Part shown: in pieces, positions 1 through 10,425 of the stretch
Layout: every line of letters starts with the position of its first letter
Position numbering within the stretch: the first letter of the stretch is position 1
DNA from: Mycobacterium colombiense CECT 3035
GTDB taxonomy: Bacteria; Actinomycetota; Actinomycetes; Mycobacteriales; Mycobacteriaceae
Assembly: GCF_002105755.1 (NCBI RefSeq)
Contig: NZ_CP020821.1
Coordinates: forward strand, 2,976,001 to 3,040,000
Direction of reading: 5' to 3'
Length of the DNA stretch: 64,000 bases
Notes under the pieces: generated by a model
Told to the model about the DNA's origin: nothing
Database searches by the model: none
The model's input: the letters and a program-made list of their open reading frames with translations, nothing else
Program-made: the position numbers and the translations under genes

Positions 1-788
1 ACGTCGAGCACCGCGCCCGCGACCGGATCGCAGCTCGCCACGTACGCCGTGCCGCCGTCGTTGCTCAGCGCCACGTCACGCAGGGGCAGGCCCAGGTCGA
101 CGACGCCGACGAGGCGCGACCGGCCGCCGACCCGGCGATTGTCCGACCGCGTTCGGGTCTCGAGCATGGCGAGGCTTCCGCCGGTCCGGGCGTTCATGCC
201 GACGTACAGCCGGCGTCCGTCGGCGCTGATCCGCACGCACTCGGTGGTGGTGCCCGGCACGGTCGCCAGGTCGATGACCTCGAGTTCGCCGGTGGTGGTG
301 TCCAGCACCGTCACGTCCGCGCCGCGAACCGCGTTCCGGCTGGCGTAGAGGTATTTGCCGTCCGGACTCACGGTGAGGTCGCTGACGCTGTTCGCGAGCC
401 GATGTGTGGCGATACGCCAGTTCGTGACGACGTCGATGACCTCGATGGCGTCGTAGCCGGCGGTCGCGATGCTGACGTAGGCGTAGTTGGAGTCCGCCCT
501 GCTCATGGTGACCGCGAACGGTTCGGTCAGCCCGGTGAGCGCGCTCGAGAGGCGACACGTGCTGGCGTCGATGACCGAAACCATGTTGCGGCCGTAGTTC
601 GTTGCGACCAGCCGGCGCCCGTCCGGGCTGATGTCCATGTCGCTGATCGGGCCGTTGTGCAACGGGACCCGCACCACCGAGGTGGTGTCAAGCTCGAAGA
701 TTCGGCCGTCTGGATCGTCGTGCGCGGCCGTAGGGCCGTTCACATCGTTCACGCTGGCACCGCCTTTGCTGTGTTTGTCGGCTCTCAT
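1..788 (-). CDS. YVTN-type beta-propeller protein, Rv1057-like (3' end off window)
   Basis: Read on the minus strand, the frame stays open from an ATG at 788 to the window edge, about 262 residues, so the C-terminus is missing. It contains repeated beta-propeller blades with the hallmark pattern SPDGRRLVATNYGRNMVSVID, followed by SPDGKYLYAS and SADGRRLYVGMN, each about 45-50 residues apart. This is the YncE/YVTN fold, usually a seven-bladed propeller with no known enzymatic role. A GTG at 752 has a better ribosome site (AAAGGCGG) and may be the true start. M. tuberculosis Rv1057 is a propeller protein repressed by TrcR. The neighbouring DUF427 gene matches Rv1056, so orthology to Rv1057 is likely but inferred. 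Confidence 0.8.
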   Translation of the reverse strand, partial: MRADKHSKGGASVNDVNGPTAAHDDPDGRIFELDTTSVVRVPLHNGPISDMDISPDGRRLVATNYGRNMVSVIDASTCRLSSALTGLTEPFAVTMSRADSNYAYVSIATAGYDAIEVIDVVTNWRIATHRLANSVSDLTVSPDGKYLYASRNAVRGADVTVLDTTTGELEVIDLATVPGTTTECVRISADGRRLYVGMNARTGGSLAMLETRTRSDNRRVGGRSRLVGVVDLGLPLRDVALSNDGGTAYVASCDPVAGAVLD

Positions 789-1146
789 CGTCAAGTGGCG
801 AAGCCGCCGGTACGCGTGCGACGATTTGGCCTCCGGATCCACCGGATTTCAGCACCGAAAGGCGCTGACGAGACTGGTTTTCGGTAGTCTACTGGCCCAA
901 CATCGCCTTACCGCAGTTCGAGATGCCCGACGTTAGCTACGTCACTGTCCGCACTCAGGTTCTGCTCAGACTTCCAATCACGCTGTATCGCAGTCGCTTA
1001 CCCGTAGCGAAAGTCGGGCAAACCCGCTTCCGGCGGATTTCGCTCGCGCCGCTAACAGCGCACGTGAGCGCGCTATCGGGCGCGGAGGTAAGGAATTCTC
1101 AGGTTTCGCGGCCGACGAGGGATAAATCACACCGTGCCGGTTTCCC
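789..1146. other. intergenic region upstream of the propeller gene
   Basis: About 360 bases with no convincing gene. It lies upstream of the minus-strand propeller gene and downstream of the DUF427 gene, so it should hold the propeller gene promoter. In M. tuberculosis the equivalent promoter is a target of TrcR, SigE and MprA. No operator could be assigned by eye. Confidence 0.4.
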
Positions 1147-1917
1147 CTAGCTGAACTGCGTTTGCGGTCTCGCCAGCCTGGACCCGTCGACGGCGATGTC
1201 GAGTTTCTCGTTGTAGAAAGCGATTAGGCCGGCAATGTGACCGACCGCTGGAAGCGGATAATGGTAGGTCCATGCCAGGTCCTCGTGCACGGCGTCACCC
1301 ACGCGCACCGACCAATAACCCGACGTAACCCCCTTGTACGGACACAAAGTCCGCGTGGGGCTCGATTCCAGGTGCTCGAAGGAGATGTCGGTCGGATCGA
1401 TGTAATACCTTGTCGGCAAACCGGTTTCGAACAGCAACACGGGAGTTGTAGTGTCGGCCAAGACAATTCCGTCGAGCTCGACACGAACGTGGCGGTGCGA
1501 GCGCAGGGCGTCGACCCGCGAATACGGATTGCGTGGGTGACCGTAGATCGGCTCGTCTTCTTCGAACCAGCGCAACGGATTCCACTCGAACCGCACGGTT
1601 CCGGCCAGCGGGCCGCCGCCGTCGGCATCGAACACCCGCGCGGCCGACTCATGCGACTGGCCGGCTCCCACCAGGGAGTACAGCCGCGACGGGCCGAATT
1701 GCACCTTCTGGGCATGGTTTTCGTCGTGCAGGAACTCGGAGCGGACGTCGTCGAGCGGGATGTAGTACTGCGGGTAGTACGGGACTTCCCACACGTACCG
1801 GGCGGCGGTGGTGTCAAAGACCAGCGTGTCGCCGAGATAGCCACGGACCCGCCGCGGAGCGGGTTCGATCCTGCCGCGCGCCGCGGCCATCTGCGGGTAA
1901 GCGGTGTCGGTGTCCAT
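1147..1917 (-). CDS. DUF427 domain protein (Rv1056-like)
   Basis: This 256-residue soluble protein contains two DUF427 units. The first is centred on VWEVPYYPQYYIPLDDV and the second on LLFETGLPTRYYIDPTDI, which ends in the typical TRTLCPYKGVTSGYWSV and a DLAWTYHYP strand. DUF427 proteins are small beta-rich folds of unknown activity, and two copies in tandem is the common actinobacterial form. M. tuberculosis Rv1056 has nearly the same length (254 residues). The gene is the last of a tight minus-strand trio, 7 bases after the preceding stop, so co-transcription with the small protein and the hydrolase is likely. No catalytic residue can be named. Confidence 0.85.
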   Translation of the reverse strand: MDTDTAYPQMAAARGRIEPAPRRVRGYLGDTLVFDTTAARYVWEVPYYPQYYIPLDDVRSEFLHDENHAQKVQFGPSRLYSLVGAGQSHESAARVFDADGGGPLAGTVRFEWNPLRWFEEDEPIYGHPRNPYSRVDALRSHRHVRVELDGIVLADTTTPVLLFETGLPTRYYIDPTDISFEHLESSPTRTLCPYKGVTSGYWSVRVGDAVHEDLAWTYHYPLPAVGHIAGLIAFYNEKLDIAVDGSRLARPQTQFS

Positions 1918-1924
1918 CGCCGGC

Positions 1925-2197
1925 CTACTGGTCCCTGGAGGCCAGTCCGGCCGGGGCGTGGCCGATGGCCTTGCGGATGGCGTCGGCCAGCGCCAGCGCG
2001 CTCTCCTCGGTCAATTCCAGGGCCACCCGCGCCGACGGCCCGAGCTGCGGATTGATCACGTCGATGTTGACGGTGTGGCCGTACGGCGCGTGGACGGGGT
2101 GGTCGACATACACCGTCGCGCGGTTGGCGCCGAACCATCCGGTCGCGCCCTTTCCGCTGCCGTCGATCTCGACATGTTCGGTGAGATAGGTGCACAT
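1925..2197 (-). CDS. small DUF6295-like protein
   Basis: A 90-residue protein beginning MCTYLTEHVEIDGSGKGATG and containing a central VYVDHPVHAPYGHTVNIDV segment. The opening and the histidine-rich core resemble the small actinobacterial family labelled DUF6295, whose function is unknown. The C-terminal half (ARVALELTEESALALADAIRKAI) is an amphipathic helix. The start follows the hydrolase stop by 9 bases and its stop precedes the DUF427 start by 7 bases, so it sits inside a three-gene operon. The family name is from memory and should be treated as tentative; the coding call itself is firm. Confidence 0.75.
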   Translation of the reverse strand: MCTYLTEHVEIDGSGKGATGWFGANRATVYVDHPVHAPYGHTVNIDVINPQLGPSARVALELTEESALALADAIRKAIGHAPAGLASRDQ

Positions 2198-2206
2198 GGG
2201 AGATGC

Positions 2207-2962
2207 CTAGCCCTTCAGGTAGGTGGCGAAGAACTCGTCGATGCGCCGCCAGCCGTCCACCGCCGCCTCCGGCCGGTACGCCGGGCGGTCGACGGAGAAG
2301 AACGAATGGCCCGCTCCCTCGTAGGAGTGGAACTCGTGCGGCTTGTCGTGCTTGTTGAGCTCGGCGTCCAGGGTGGCCACCGCGGCGGGCGCCGGAAACC
2401 GGTCGTCGAGCCCGAACAGGCCCAGCAGCGGACAGCTGAGATTGGCGGCCAGGTGCAGGATCGGCTGCATGGTCTTGGGCATGCCCTCGGGCGGGTCCTC
2501 GACGACGAAGGCGCCGTAGCAGTCCACCGCCGCGTCGAAGGGCAGCGAGCACGCCGCGAGAAAGGCGTGCCGCCCGCCCGAACAGTGCCCGATGACACCG
2601 AACTTGCCGTTGGCGCCCTCCAGCGTGCGCAGGTGCTCCACCGCGCCCGCGACGTCGCCGACCAATCGTTCGTCGGGCACCCCGCCGGCGGCGCGCGCCG
2701 CGGCGGCCGCGTCATCGGGTTCGGCACCCGGCGCTTCGCGCGAGTAGAGGTTCGGCGCCACGGCGTGGTAGCCGCCGACGGCGAGCCGGCGGACGAACTC
2801 CTTGGTCTCCCGGTCGTACCCGGGCATGTGGTGGATCCACACGACGCCGCCCCGCGAGGCCGGCGCGAGCGGCACGGCGTGGTAGGCCTCGATCTCGTCG
2901 CCGCCGTGGCCGGTGATGGTGACGGTTTCTGCGCGGATCGCGTCTGCGCTGGGTGCGTTCAT
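2207..2962 (-). CDS. dienelactone hydrolase family protein
   Basis: An alpha/beta-hydrolase of 251 residues. The nucleophile elbow reads GVIGHCSGGRHA with Cys127 in the nucleophile position, as in dienelactone hydrolases. The acid is in GLFGLDDRFPAP and the histidine in GAGHSFFS near the C-terminus. VVWIHHMPGYD forms the oxyanion-side strand. The start was set at ATG 2962 because GGAG lies five bases upstream; a longer frame to 2992 lacks a comparable site. It leads a minus-strand operon with the small DUF6295-like and DUF427 genes. The substrate is unknown: the family cleaves lactones and carboxylic esters, and nothing here points to chlorocatechol metabolism. Confidence 0.85.
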   Translation of the reverse strand: MNAPSADAIRAETVTITGHGGDEIEAYHAVPLAPASRGGVVWIHHMPGYDRETKEFVRRLAVGGYHAVAPNLYSREAPGAEPDDAAAAARAAGGVPDERLVGDVAGAVEHLRTLEGANGKFGVIGHCSGGRHAFLAACSLPFDAAVDCYGAFVVEDPPEGMPKTMQPILHLAANLSCPLLGLFGLDDRFPAPAAVATLDAELNKHDKPHEFHSYEGAGHSFFSVDRPAYRPEAAVDGWRRIDEFFATYLKG

Positions 2963-3080
2963 CACGACTCCTGTTCTCCGCTCCGGGGGCATTCACGTTG
3001 GGGCCGGCCGGATGCGGAGCGCTGCGGCAGGTTCGGGGCCGCTCCGCCGAGAACCAACGTAGCCGAATCGCGCCGCCGGC

Positions 3081-3887
3081 TCAGTGCCGCTTGTCGCGCA
3101 CCTTGTAGGTCGAGGGCCACGACTTGCGGGACTCGTCTCCGGTCAGCGGAGTTCCCATCCCGCCGACCTTGACGGCGTACGCCTCCTTGCCGGGGCCGAC
3201 CTCCCGGTTGGCGTGTTCCTGCGCCAAGAAGTAGAGCTCGTCGATGGTGGCTTCGTCGTAGGCGACGAACGAGGTTTCCCGCGCGACGTCGTCGATGCCG
3301 ACCAGCATCCGGTCGGGCAGCAGTCGCGACGCGACCGCCGCGAGACCCAGCAGTGCGAAGGGAATGATCCAGTAGCAGAGAAACGACAGCGGTGTCTTCG
3401 TGTCCAGCATCAGGGCGGCGGTGGTCCCGGCGGGCCCGTCGCGACCTTCCAGGATCGACGGGATCACCGACGACACCGTCATCCCGGCGAACGTCGCGAC
3501 CCACAACCAGCTCAGGATCTTGACGATCCGGCCGAACAGCTCGGTTCTGACGATGTCGGCGGCCTGCTCCGCCGCGGCGAACTCGGCCACGAAGGGCTTG
3601 CCGGCCAGCACCCCGATCAGCGTCACCAGGAAGATCCCGGCGTTGCTCAGCGGCAGTATCCACCGCTCCAGGAACAAATCACTGAGCGTGAAGGCCAGCA
3701 CGCCGAGAATCAAAAGCACTGCGGCCGAGGCAAAGTCGAAGAACTGCCACTTCCTGCCCAGCACGCCCCCCAGGCCCAGGCTGGCGGCGGCGATCGCCAG
3801 CGCGACCAGCACGGCCGCGGCGAACGGGACGTTACCGACGAGTACCCAATACACGATCCACGGCGCGAGGCCGAACAGCATGCCCAT
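3081..3887 (-). CDS. multi-pass membrane protein of unknown function
   Basis: This 268-residue integral membrane protein has about six hydrophobic segments: residues 3-20, 22-42, 50-70, 78-97, 130-150 and 170-190. A charged, soluble C-terminal tail of about 75 residues follows (DDVARETSFVAYDEATIDELYFLAQEHANRE). The loop after segment four (KPFVAEFAAAEQAADIVRTELFGRIVKILSWLW) looks amphipathic. I recognise no transporter or enzyme signature. The gene is monocistronic by spacing, lying between the hydrolase operon and the methyltransferase on the same strand. Confidence 0.75.
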   Translation of the reverse strand: MGMLFGLAPWIVYWVLVGNVPFAAAVLVALAIAAASLGLGGVLGRKWQFFDFASAAVLLILGVLAFTLSDLFLERWILPLSNAGIFLVTLIGVLAGKPFVAEFAAAEQAADIVRTELFGRIVKILSWLWVATFAGMTVSSVIPSILEGRDGPAGTTAALMLDTKTPLSFLCYWIIPFALLGLAAVASRLLPDRMLVGIDDVARETSFVAYDEATIDELYFLAQEHANREVGPGKEAYAVKVGGMGTPLTGDESRKSWPSTYKVRDKRH

Positions 3888-4021
3888 GCTGGGTCAGTGT
3901 ATGGATGACGGTTTTCGGGCCCGTCGGCGGCAGGCCCAAACTGTTGGTCCGCACACGGGATGTCCGCCAACGACAGCGTTCGCCGCGCTCGGACATGTTG
4001 TGCCGCAATTAATTTCGAACG

Positions 4022-5924
<1,903 letters not shown>

Positions 5925-6181
5925 CAGACGACTTCCCACCTGGGTGGAGTGTGTTCAGAACCGTAAACGCCCGCGGGCTCTTCCCGATCAGACCGCCGGA
6001 TGCGTTTGCGCGTTACGCCTACCCCGATCCGGCTCCATCGCAAACCTGCGCGCCGAGTATGACCTCGTGCGTCCTCTGCGCCGGCGCCGCCTGCGCCGGA
6101 TGCGTGCGGGTTTTGAGCCGTCGCTGTCCGGGTAACCGACGGCACGATCGTGACCGCAGTGGCGCGGAGTTAGCAGGGCGA

Positions 6182-7368
6182 ATGGACACGCGGGTGTTGC
6201 TCGCCGGTCGCTATGAGGTGCGCGGCAGGCTGGGCAGTGGCGGCATGGCCGAGGTTCGCGCGGGCTGGGACACCCGACTTCGGCGACCGATCGCGATCAA
6301 GCTTCTACACCCGGCGGTGTGCTCGCAGAGCGGCATGCGGAATCGATTCGATGCCGAAGCGCACGCTGCGGCGGCGCTCAACCATCCGAACATCGTCGCG
6401 ATCTACGACAGTGGCGAGCAGGACGGCAGGCCGTTCATCGTGATGGAACGGATGCCCGGTGAAACCTTGGCCCAGGAGATCGCCCGCGGTCCGCTGCCCC
6501 AACCGCGGGTCCAGGCCCTGCTCGACAACGTCCTTGCCGCGCTGAGCGCGGCACATTCGGCCGCCATCCTGCACCGCGACATCAAGCCGGGAAACATCCT
6601 GATTGCCGCGGGGGCCAGACCGTGAAGGTTGCCGACTTCGGGATTGCCAAGCTTCCGGAGGCGACCAACACGCTGACCGGTCAGATCCTCGGCACCATTG
6701 CCTATCTGAGCCCCGAGCGGATCGCCGGTGCGCCTGCGTGTGTCGCCGATGATCTCTACGCGGTCGGCGTCGTGGGTTATGAAGCGCTCGCCGGTCACCG
6801 CCCGTTCCCGCAGGAGAACGTGGCCGCGCTCGCCGGCGCCATTCTGCACGGGCGGCCGCCACCACTCGCCGGGCTGAGGCCCGACGTCGATCCGGGGCTG
6901 ATCATGGTCATCGAACGCGCGATGGCGTACGACCCAGGGCTGCGGTTTGGCAGCGCCGACGAGATGCGCGCCGCGGTGCACGGCCGACGCGAGGTGGCCC
7001 CAGGCGTGCAGGTCGCTGCGCCGACGCGCCCGCCACACCCGGCTACAAAGCCGCTTACGGTCGCGGTGCCCGGCTCGCCCACGAACACTTTCGTTCCAGC
7101 GCTGGTCGCACCGACGAGCCGCAGGCGAAAGTTGCTGGGCGTTCTGGCGGTCTTGGCGGTTTTGATTCTCATCCCGCTGGGTCTCGCGCTTGATGCGTCC
7201 TCCTCCCACGCACCTGTCGAACCGGCGACGACCGGTACACCGTCGCCGGTTCCGGTGAGTAATGCCCCACCGCCGCCATCCCCGCCGGCGGAACAGCCTC
7301 AGGCGCCACCATGGCACGGCCCAGGTAAGGGACACGGCAAGGGCAACGGCGGTAACCGGGGAGACTAA
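6182..7368 (+). pseudogene. receptor Ser/Thr protein kinase (PknB family), split by a one-base deletion
   Basis: The N-terminal part (6182-6625) has a complete kinase N-lobe. It contains the glycine loop GSGGMAEV, catalytic Lys40 in IAIKLL, and HRDIKPGNILIA with Asp133. It then ends early at TGA 6623-6625. The rest, in the next frame from 6622, continues with VKVADFGIAKL, LGTIAYLSPERIAG and the C-lobe, then one membrane segment (LLGVLAVLAVLILIPLGLAL). It closes with a short Pro-rich and GHGKGNGG outer tail. Adding one G to the run 6610-6614 would restore IAAGGQTVKVADFG. A GTG at 6622 overlaps the stop (GTGA), so two polypeptides could be made, but each half-kinase would lack essential residues. 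Family role: Hanks-type kinase in the membrane. Confidence 0.85.
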
Positions 7369-7678
7369 GCCCTGGCTCCCAGGGCCGCCTGACACGGGCG
7401 GCGTCGGCGTCTGCCGGTATCGGGCCCCGTTGCGGTGCAGCGCGGAGTCCATGGCCCAACCGAGGGCATGGTTGCTCGATATCCCTGCGTTCCAAGCTAT
7501 TTCATCATCGCAGTGCACGACGATCCCGTGAGGTGCCGCTAGTTTCGGGGTGGGCGGCCCAGCGGGCGCCGGCCGGCGGGCTGTTCCCCGGCCGGCTGTG
7601 CCTGCTGCGTTCAAAATCCAGTGCGGTGTCTCACCAGCAGCGGCGGGCGGTGGATGCAGCCCGCACCCGCCAACCCGG
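7369..7678. other. intergenic region between kinase and tRNA
   Basis: About 310 bases without a convincing gene. Around 7567-7605 there are self-complementary CCGGCCGG / CCGGCCGG stretches that could fold downstream of the minus-strand tRNA. Nothing else is assigned. Confidence 0.35.
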
Positions 7679-7752
7679 TGCCCCCAGTCGGACTCGAACC
7701 GACACTGGGCGGATTTTAAGTCCGCTGCCTCTGCCAATTGGGCTATGGGGCC
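7679..7752 (-). tRNA. leuX: tRNA-Leu, anticodon UAA
   Basis: Read on the minus strand, 74 bases fold as a tRNA. The anticodon arm is GCGGA-CTTAAAA-TCCGC with anticodon TAA, and the T arm is GTCGG-TTCGAGT-CCGAC. The acceptor arms are GGCCCCA / TGGGGGC with one mismatch at the second pair, and the D stem is GCC/GGC. The discriminator is A and CCA is not fully encoded (CCG follows). The variable loop is only five bases (CCAGT), whereas leucine tRNAs normally have a long variable arm, so the isotype rests on the anticodon alone. M. tuberculosis has a tRNA-Leu(UAA) gene, leuX, in the same neighbourhood next to integrase fragments; the symbol is taken from that synteny. Confidence 0.85.
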
Positions 7753-8103
7753 CGGCGGCGAATCTAGCGCGTCGCGGCCCCGCGCGGGGCATCGCATCGA
7801 CATGCTAATTAGCCAGTTGTACAACGTGCGGGCCGAATAGGCATCCGCTACGATCCGCGCGCCGCGCGCGACTTCCTCTCTCGGCGCCGCCGCTCAGGTG
7901 ACATCACTATGTCGTCCGACAGGGCCTTGTTAAAACTGCCGCCCTTGTCGTTAAGAAGCCGTAAACGGCTGTAACCGCTGCCCTTTGGATGGGGAACGTG
8001 GGGTTGTGGGTCATTAGCCTTACGCACACGCATAAGGGCCGTTTACGTGCAGACAGGTCGATCCACGCCGGGGGTCGACTCGTTCCAACGCTAGGAGCAA
8101 CGG
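7753..8103 (+). promoter_or_regulatory. upstream region of the PE8 cassette
   Basis: About 350 bases with no gene. At 7950-7966 lies GTTAAGAAGCCGTAAAC, whose centre is a perfect AGCCGT-AA-ACGGCT palindrome (7957-7970). Very similar 16-17-base motifs occur twice upstream of the kdp genes (15661 and 15693). This suggests a site for one of the window's OmpR-type regulators, but that is inference. AGGAG six bases before 8104 is the PE8 ribosome site. Confidence 0.4.
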
Positions 8104-9009
8104 ATGTCTTTTTTGACAACGCAAACTGAAGAGATGTTAGCCGCAGAGCAACTGCTCAGCGGGATCAACACCAATCTGGCGGCGCAGAACGCGGGCGCGG
8201 CCGCCGCGACGACCTTCGTCGCCCCCGCGGCCGCCGACCCGGTTTCGGCCCAGCAGTCGGCCCTCTTCTCGACCTACGGCACCACCTACCAGACGCTCGC
8301 GGCGCAAGCCCAGGCGCAGCTGGAGCAGTACGCGAGCACCCTGGGGATCAGCTCCAACAGCTACGGCGACACCGAGACCGTCAACGCGGCCCAGGCCGTG
8401 CTGTCGAATTCGAACCTCGCGGCGAGTCCGCTGGCGGCCGCCGCGGCCACACCGTCGAACACTCCCCTCGACTTCCTTTCGTACCTCCTCGGCAGCACCG
8501 GCAACGGCACGAACCCGAGCATGCTGGGCGGAATCTTCGGCCTGTCCAGCAACGGCGCCAACATCCTGAACATCGGCGCCGGGAACTGGGCATCGGCCGG
8601 GTCCGACCTGCTCGGCATGGCCGGTGGTGGTCTGCTTCCCGCCGCCGCCTCCGACACCGGTGACGCCGCCGCCGCGGCCGGCGCCGCCGACCTCGCCGCG
8701 TCGACGACCCCGGTCAGCCCGGGCGTGGCCGGCATGGGCGCGATGCCGGCGGCCGCGATGGGCCAGGCGACCATGGTCAGCAAGCTCTCGGTGCCGCCCA
8801 CCTGGGCCGGTGCCGTCACCCCCGTGGCGGGCACCGTCGCCGCACCGCTACAGACGGTGGGCTGGACCGCCGCGGCGCCGCAGGCCGGTGCGGGAACGGT
8901 GGTACCGGGCATGCCGGGCATGGGCGCGATGGCCCGCAACAGCGCCGGCTTCGGCGCCCCGCGCTACGGCGTCAAACCGATCGTCATGCCCAAGGCGTCG
9001 ACCCTCTAG
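8104..9009 (+). CDS. PE8: PE family protein PE8
   Basis: The 301-residue protein starts MSFLTTQTEEMLAAEQLLSG and has a PE-type helical N-terminal domain of about 95 residues. A low-complexity Ala/Gly/Asn linker follows. The C-terminal segment resembles PPE-SVP tails: SVPPTWAGA near residue 232, then PGMPGMGAMARNSAG and RYGVKPIVMPK. PE8 of M. tuberculosis has the same long C-terminal form and pairs with PPE15. The heterodimer is recognised by EspG5 and exported by ESX-5. AGGAG lies six bases before the ATG. It is first in a PE8-PPE15-esxJ-esxI cassette. Codon 12 is TTA, rare in this GC-rich genome. Confidence 0.88.
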   Translation: MSFLTTQTEEMLAAEQLLSGINTNLAAQNAGAAAATTFVAPAAADPVSAQQSALFSTYGTTYQTLAAQAQAQLEQYASTLGISSNSYGDTETVNAAQAVLSNSNLAASPLAAAAATPSNTPLDFLSYLLGSTGNGTNPSMLGGIFGLSSNGANILNIGAGNWASAGSDLLGMAGGGLLPAAASDTGDAAAAAGAADLAASTTPVSPGVAGMGAMPAAAMGQATMVSKLSVPPTWAGAVTPVAGTVAAPLQTVGWTAAAPQAGAGTVVPGMPGMGAMARNSAGFGAPRYGVKPIVMPKASTL

Positions 9010-9081
9010 GCGGCCAGCGACGCGGTCATCAGCTAGCAGGCAGAAGTTTTCACACCGATAAAAGGAAACGGGATACTAGAA

Positions 9082-10266
9082 ATGGTTCTTGATTTTGCGG
9101 GTGTACCACCGGAGATCACTTCGTCGCTCATGTACGCGGGCGCGGGCTCGGGGCCGCTGATGGCCGCGGCCACGGCGTACGCCAACCTGTCCGCCGAGAT
9201 CAGCTCGACGGCCAGCCAGTGGGAGTCGATCATCTCGTTGCTGACCACCGAGCAGTGGACGGGTGCCGGGTCGGCCGCCGCTGCGGCGGCGGCGCAGCCC
9301 ATCGTCACGTACCTCACCGAGACGGCGGCGGCGCTCGAGCAGGCCAGCACGCAGGCCACCGCGTCGGCGGCCGCGTATGAGGCGGCTTTCGCCGCGACGG
9401 TGCCCCCGCCGGTGATCGCGGCCAACAGGTCGCTGCTGGCGACGCTCGTCGCGACGAACTTCCTGGGCGTCAACTCGGCCGCGATCGCCGCGACCGAGGC
9501 CCAGTACGCCGAGATGTGGGTCCAGGACGCCACCATGATGGCCACCTACCAGGCGGCCTCGGCGGCGGCGGGCACCCTGCAGCCGGTGACGCCGCTGACG
9601 TCGACCACCAACCCGGCCACCGCCGCGGCCGTCGACAACAGCGCCCTCGCCGCCAACTCCACGGGCGGCACCGCCCAAGCGCTCGCAGCTCCCCTCGCCG
9701 CAGCGCCCGCGGCCGTCGACCCGAGCCTGCCGTTCCAGACCACCGGCATCCTGTCCTCGATCGACAACTTCCTGGGCACACCGTCGGTCCTCAACGGCAT
9801 CAACGGCGCGGTCAACACCGGAGCCTGGTTCACCATGAACGCGATTCCCACCGGGGTGTCGCTGGGGCACACGCTGTCCGCCGCGGCCCCCGCGGCCGCG
9901 GTCAGCGACGTGGCGCCGGCCGGTCTGGCCGGTGTCACGGAGGGCGCCATGGTGAGCGCGGTGACGCCCGCGGGCGGGCTGGGCGCGGCGGCGTCGGCGA
10001 GCGTCGGCGGAGCCTCCTCGGTCGGCGGCCTGTCGGTTCCGGCAAGTTGGTCCACGGCCGCGCCCGCGACCGCCGCGGCTTCGGCGGCGGCCCCGCTGGA
10101 GGGCTCCGGCTGGACCGTGGCCTCCGAGGCCGCCTCCGCCGAGCCTGTCACCGCGATGCCCGGCATGCCCGGGATGGCGGCGGCGGCAAAGGGCGCCGGC
10201 GCGTACGGCGCCGGGCCTCGGTACGGCTTCAAGCCGATCGTCATGCCCAAACAGGTTGTCGTCTGA
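9082..10266 (+). CDS. PPE15: PPE family protein PPE15 (SVP subgroup)
   Basis: A 394-residue PPE protein. The N-terminal 180-residue helical hairpin domain begins VLDFAGVPPEITSSLMYAG and has the PPE motif at residues 9-11. It carries a WTG turn (TEQWTGAGS) and the ATNFLGVNSAAIAATEAQYAEMW stretch that contacts EspG. The SVP motif (GLSVPASWS) and a C-terminal PGMPGMAAAAKG..RYGFKPIVMPK follow a variable linker. The near identity of the last 30 residues to the PE8 tail is notable. It is the partner of PE8, 72 bases upstream, and a predicted ESX-5 substrate on the cell surface. Confidence 0.9.
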   Translation: MVLDFAGVPPEITSSLMYAGAGSGPLMAAATAYANLSAEISSTASQWESIISLLTTEQWTGAGSAAAAAAAQPIVTYLTETAAALEQASTQATASAAAYEAAFAATVPPPVIAANRSLLATLVATNFLGVNSAAIAATEAQYAEMWVQDATMMATYQAASAAAGTLQPVTPLTSTTNPATAAAVDNSALAANSTGGTAQALAAPLAAAPAAVDPSLPFQTTGILSSIDNFLGTPSVLNGINGAVNTGAWFTMNAIPTGVSLGHTLSAAAPAAAVSDVAPAGLAGVTEGAMVSAVTPAGGLGAAASASVGGASSVGGLSVPASWSTAAPATAAASAAAPLEGSGWTVASEAASAEPVTAMPGMPGMAAAAKGAGAYGAGPRYGFKPIVMPKQVVV

Positions 10267-10425
10267 GAGGGTCCGCTGATATGGGAAAAAGGGGGTACAT
10301 GTCACCCATTTGAGGCGAGCAATTAACCGGCAGGCCGTAGTCTATTTACAACGCGGCCACCACCGCATCAATTACAACTGTTAAGACTTCGGCGAACTGA
10401 AGCTTCAAGATAGGAGACAGCCGAC

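Noticed and set aside
5951..6181. Upstream extension of the kinase frame by 77 codons
   Set aside because: The sequence MFRTVNARGLFPIRPPDAFA is Arg/Pro/Cys-rich and unlike kinase N-termini; ATG 6182 opens directly into the glycine-loop domain.
7848..8033. Minus-strand 61-codon frame in the PE8 upstream region
   Set aside because: No ribosome site, atypical composition and overlap with the putative regulatory motif.
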